From Oscillospiraceae bacterium (GTDB lineage: Bacteria; Bacillota; Clostridia; Saccharofermentanales; Saccharofermentanaceae), in the NCBI GenBank assembly GCA_902795955.1, contig CADBNJ010000055.1, forward strand, positions 1-5,216: 5,216 nt of DNA, written 5' to 3'. Position numbers and translations under genes: made by a program. Position 1 is the stretch's first letter. Each line of letters opens with the position of its first letter. Shown one piece after another: positions 5,173 through 5,216 of this stretch. The notes below the pieces were generated by a model. That model made no database searches. It was not told the DNA's origin and was given only the letters and a program-made list of their open reading frames with translations.

Positions 5173-5216
5173 ATGAACACAAAAAAGATATCATTGGCAG
5201 GAGTTCTGGCAGCACT
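5173..5216 (+). CDS. Start of an unidentified membrane or exported protein (cut by window edge)
   Basis: Only 14 full codons are present, MNTKKISLAGVLAA, then the window ends. Two lysines followed by a small-residue hydrophobic stretch are typical of either a signal peptide or the first helix of ECF-transporter S components (KKxxLxGVLAAL). Fourteen residues cannot separate these. It has its own strong promoter and ribosome binding site, so it is probably a separate transcription unit rather than part of the lipid operon. Confidence 0.65.
   Translation, partial: MNTKKISLAGVLAA

Overview
The window looks like chromosomal DNA from a Gram-positive anaerobe of the class Clostridia, perhaps Lachnospiraceae or a relative. 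This is inferred from moderate GC, frequent AGA/AGG arginine and ATA isoleucine codons, sigma-A-type promoters, purine-rich ribosome binding sites, and the subtypes of PssA and Psd. No rRNA, tRNA, CRISPR array, insertion sequence or phage gene was seen.

Layout. Bases 1-158 hold the first 52 codons of a leftward SLC13-type anion transporter. A 72-bp divergent gap (159-230) carries two overlapping extended -10 elements, one per strand, inside the near-palindrome TGATAGAATTATATCA (193-208). From 231 to 5124 everything runs rightward as one tightly packed unit: a PF03706-type lipid flippase/LPG-synthase-like membrane protein (231-1265), phosphatidylserine synthase PssA (1262-1960), phosphatidylserine decarboxylase Psd (1957-2772), a membrane-anchored metallophosphoesterase split by an apparent one-base frameshift (2769-3095 and 2987-3853), a PAP2/AUR1-like phosphatase or phosphotransferase (3843-4505), and a Pr6Pr/AIG1-like membrane protein (4486-5124). 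The first three junctions are 4-bp ATGA overlaps and the last two are 11 and 20 bp. No terminator is visible. A near-consensus promoter (TTGACA-17-TATTAT, 5113-5141) and a good ribosome binding site then drive a new gene starting at 5173, of which only 14 codons are present.

How the genes fit together. PssA makes phosphatidylserine from CDP-diacylglycerol and serine, and Psd decarboxylates it to phosphatidylethanolamine. The other four genes encode polytopic or membrane-anchored proteins from families that move lipids or cleave phosphate or ester bonds. The unit therefore reads as an aminophospholipid synthesis, translocation and remodelling cassette. The PssA and Psd roles rest on family motifs; the functions of the other four proteins are inference. 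The most notable points are the symmetric divergent promoter, the split metallophosphoesterase, and the Pr6Pr protein, whose conserved Thr and His resemble the catalytic pair of the animal lipid-ester hydrolase AIG1.
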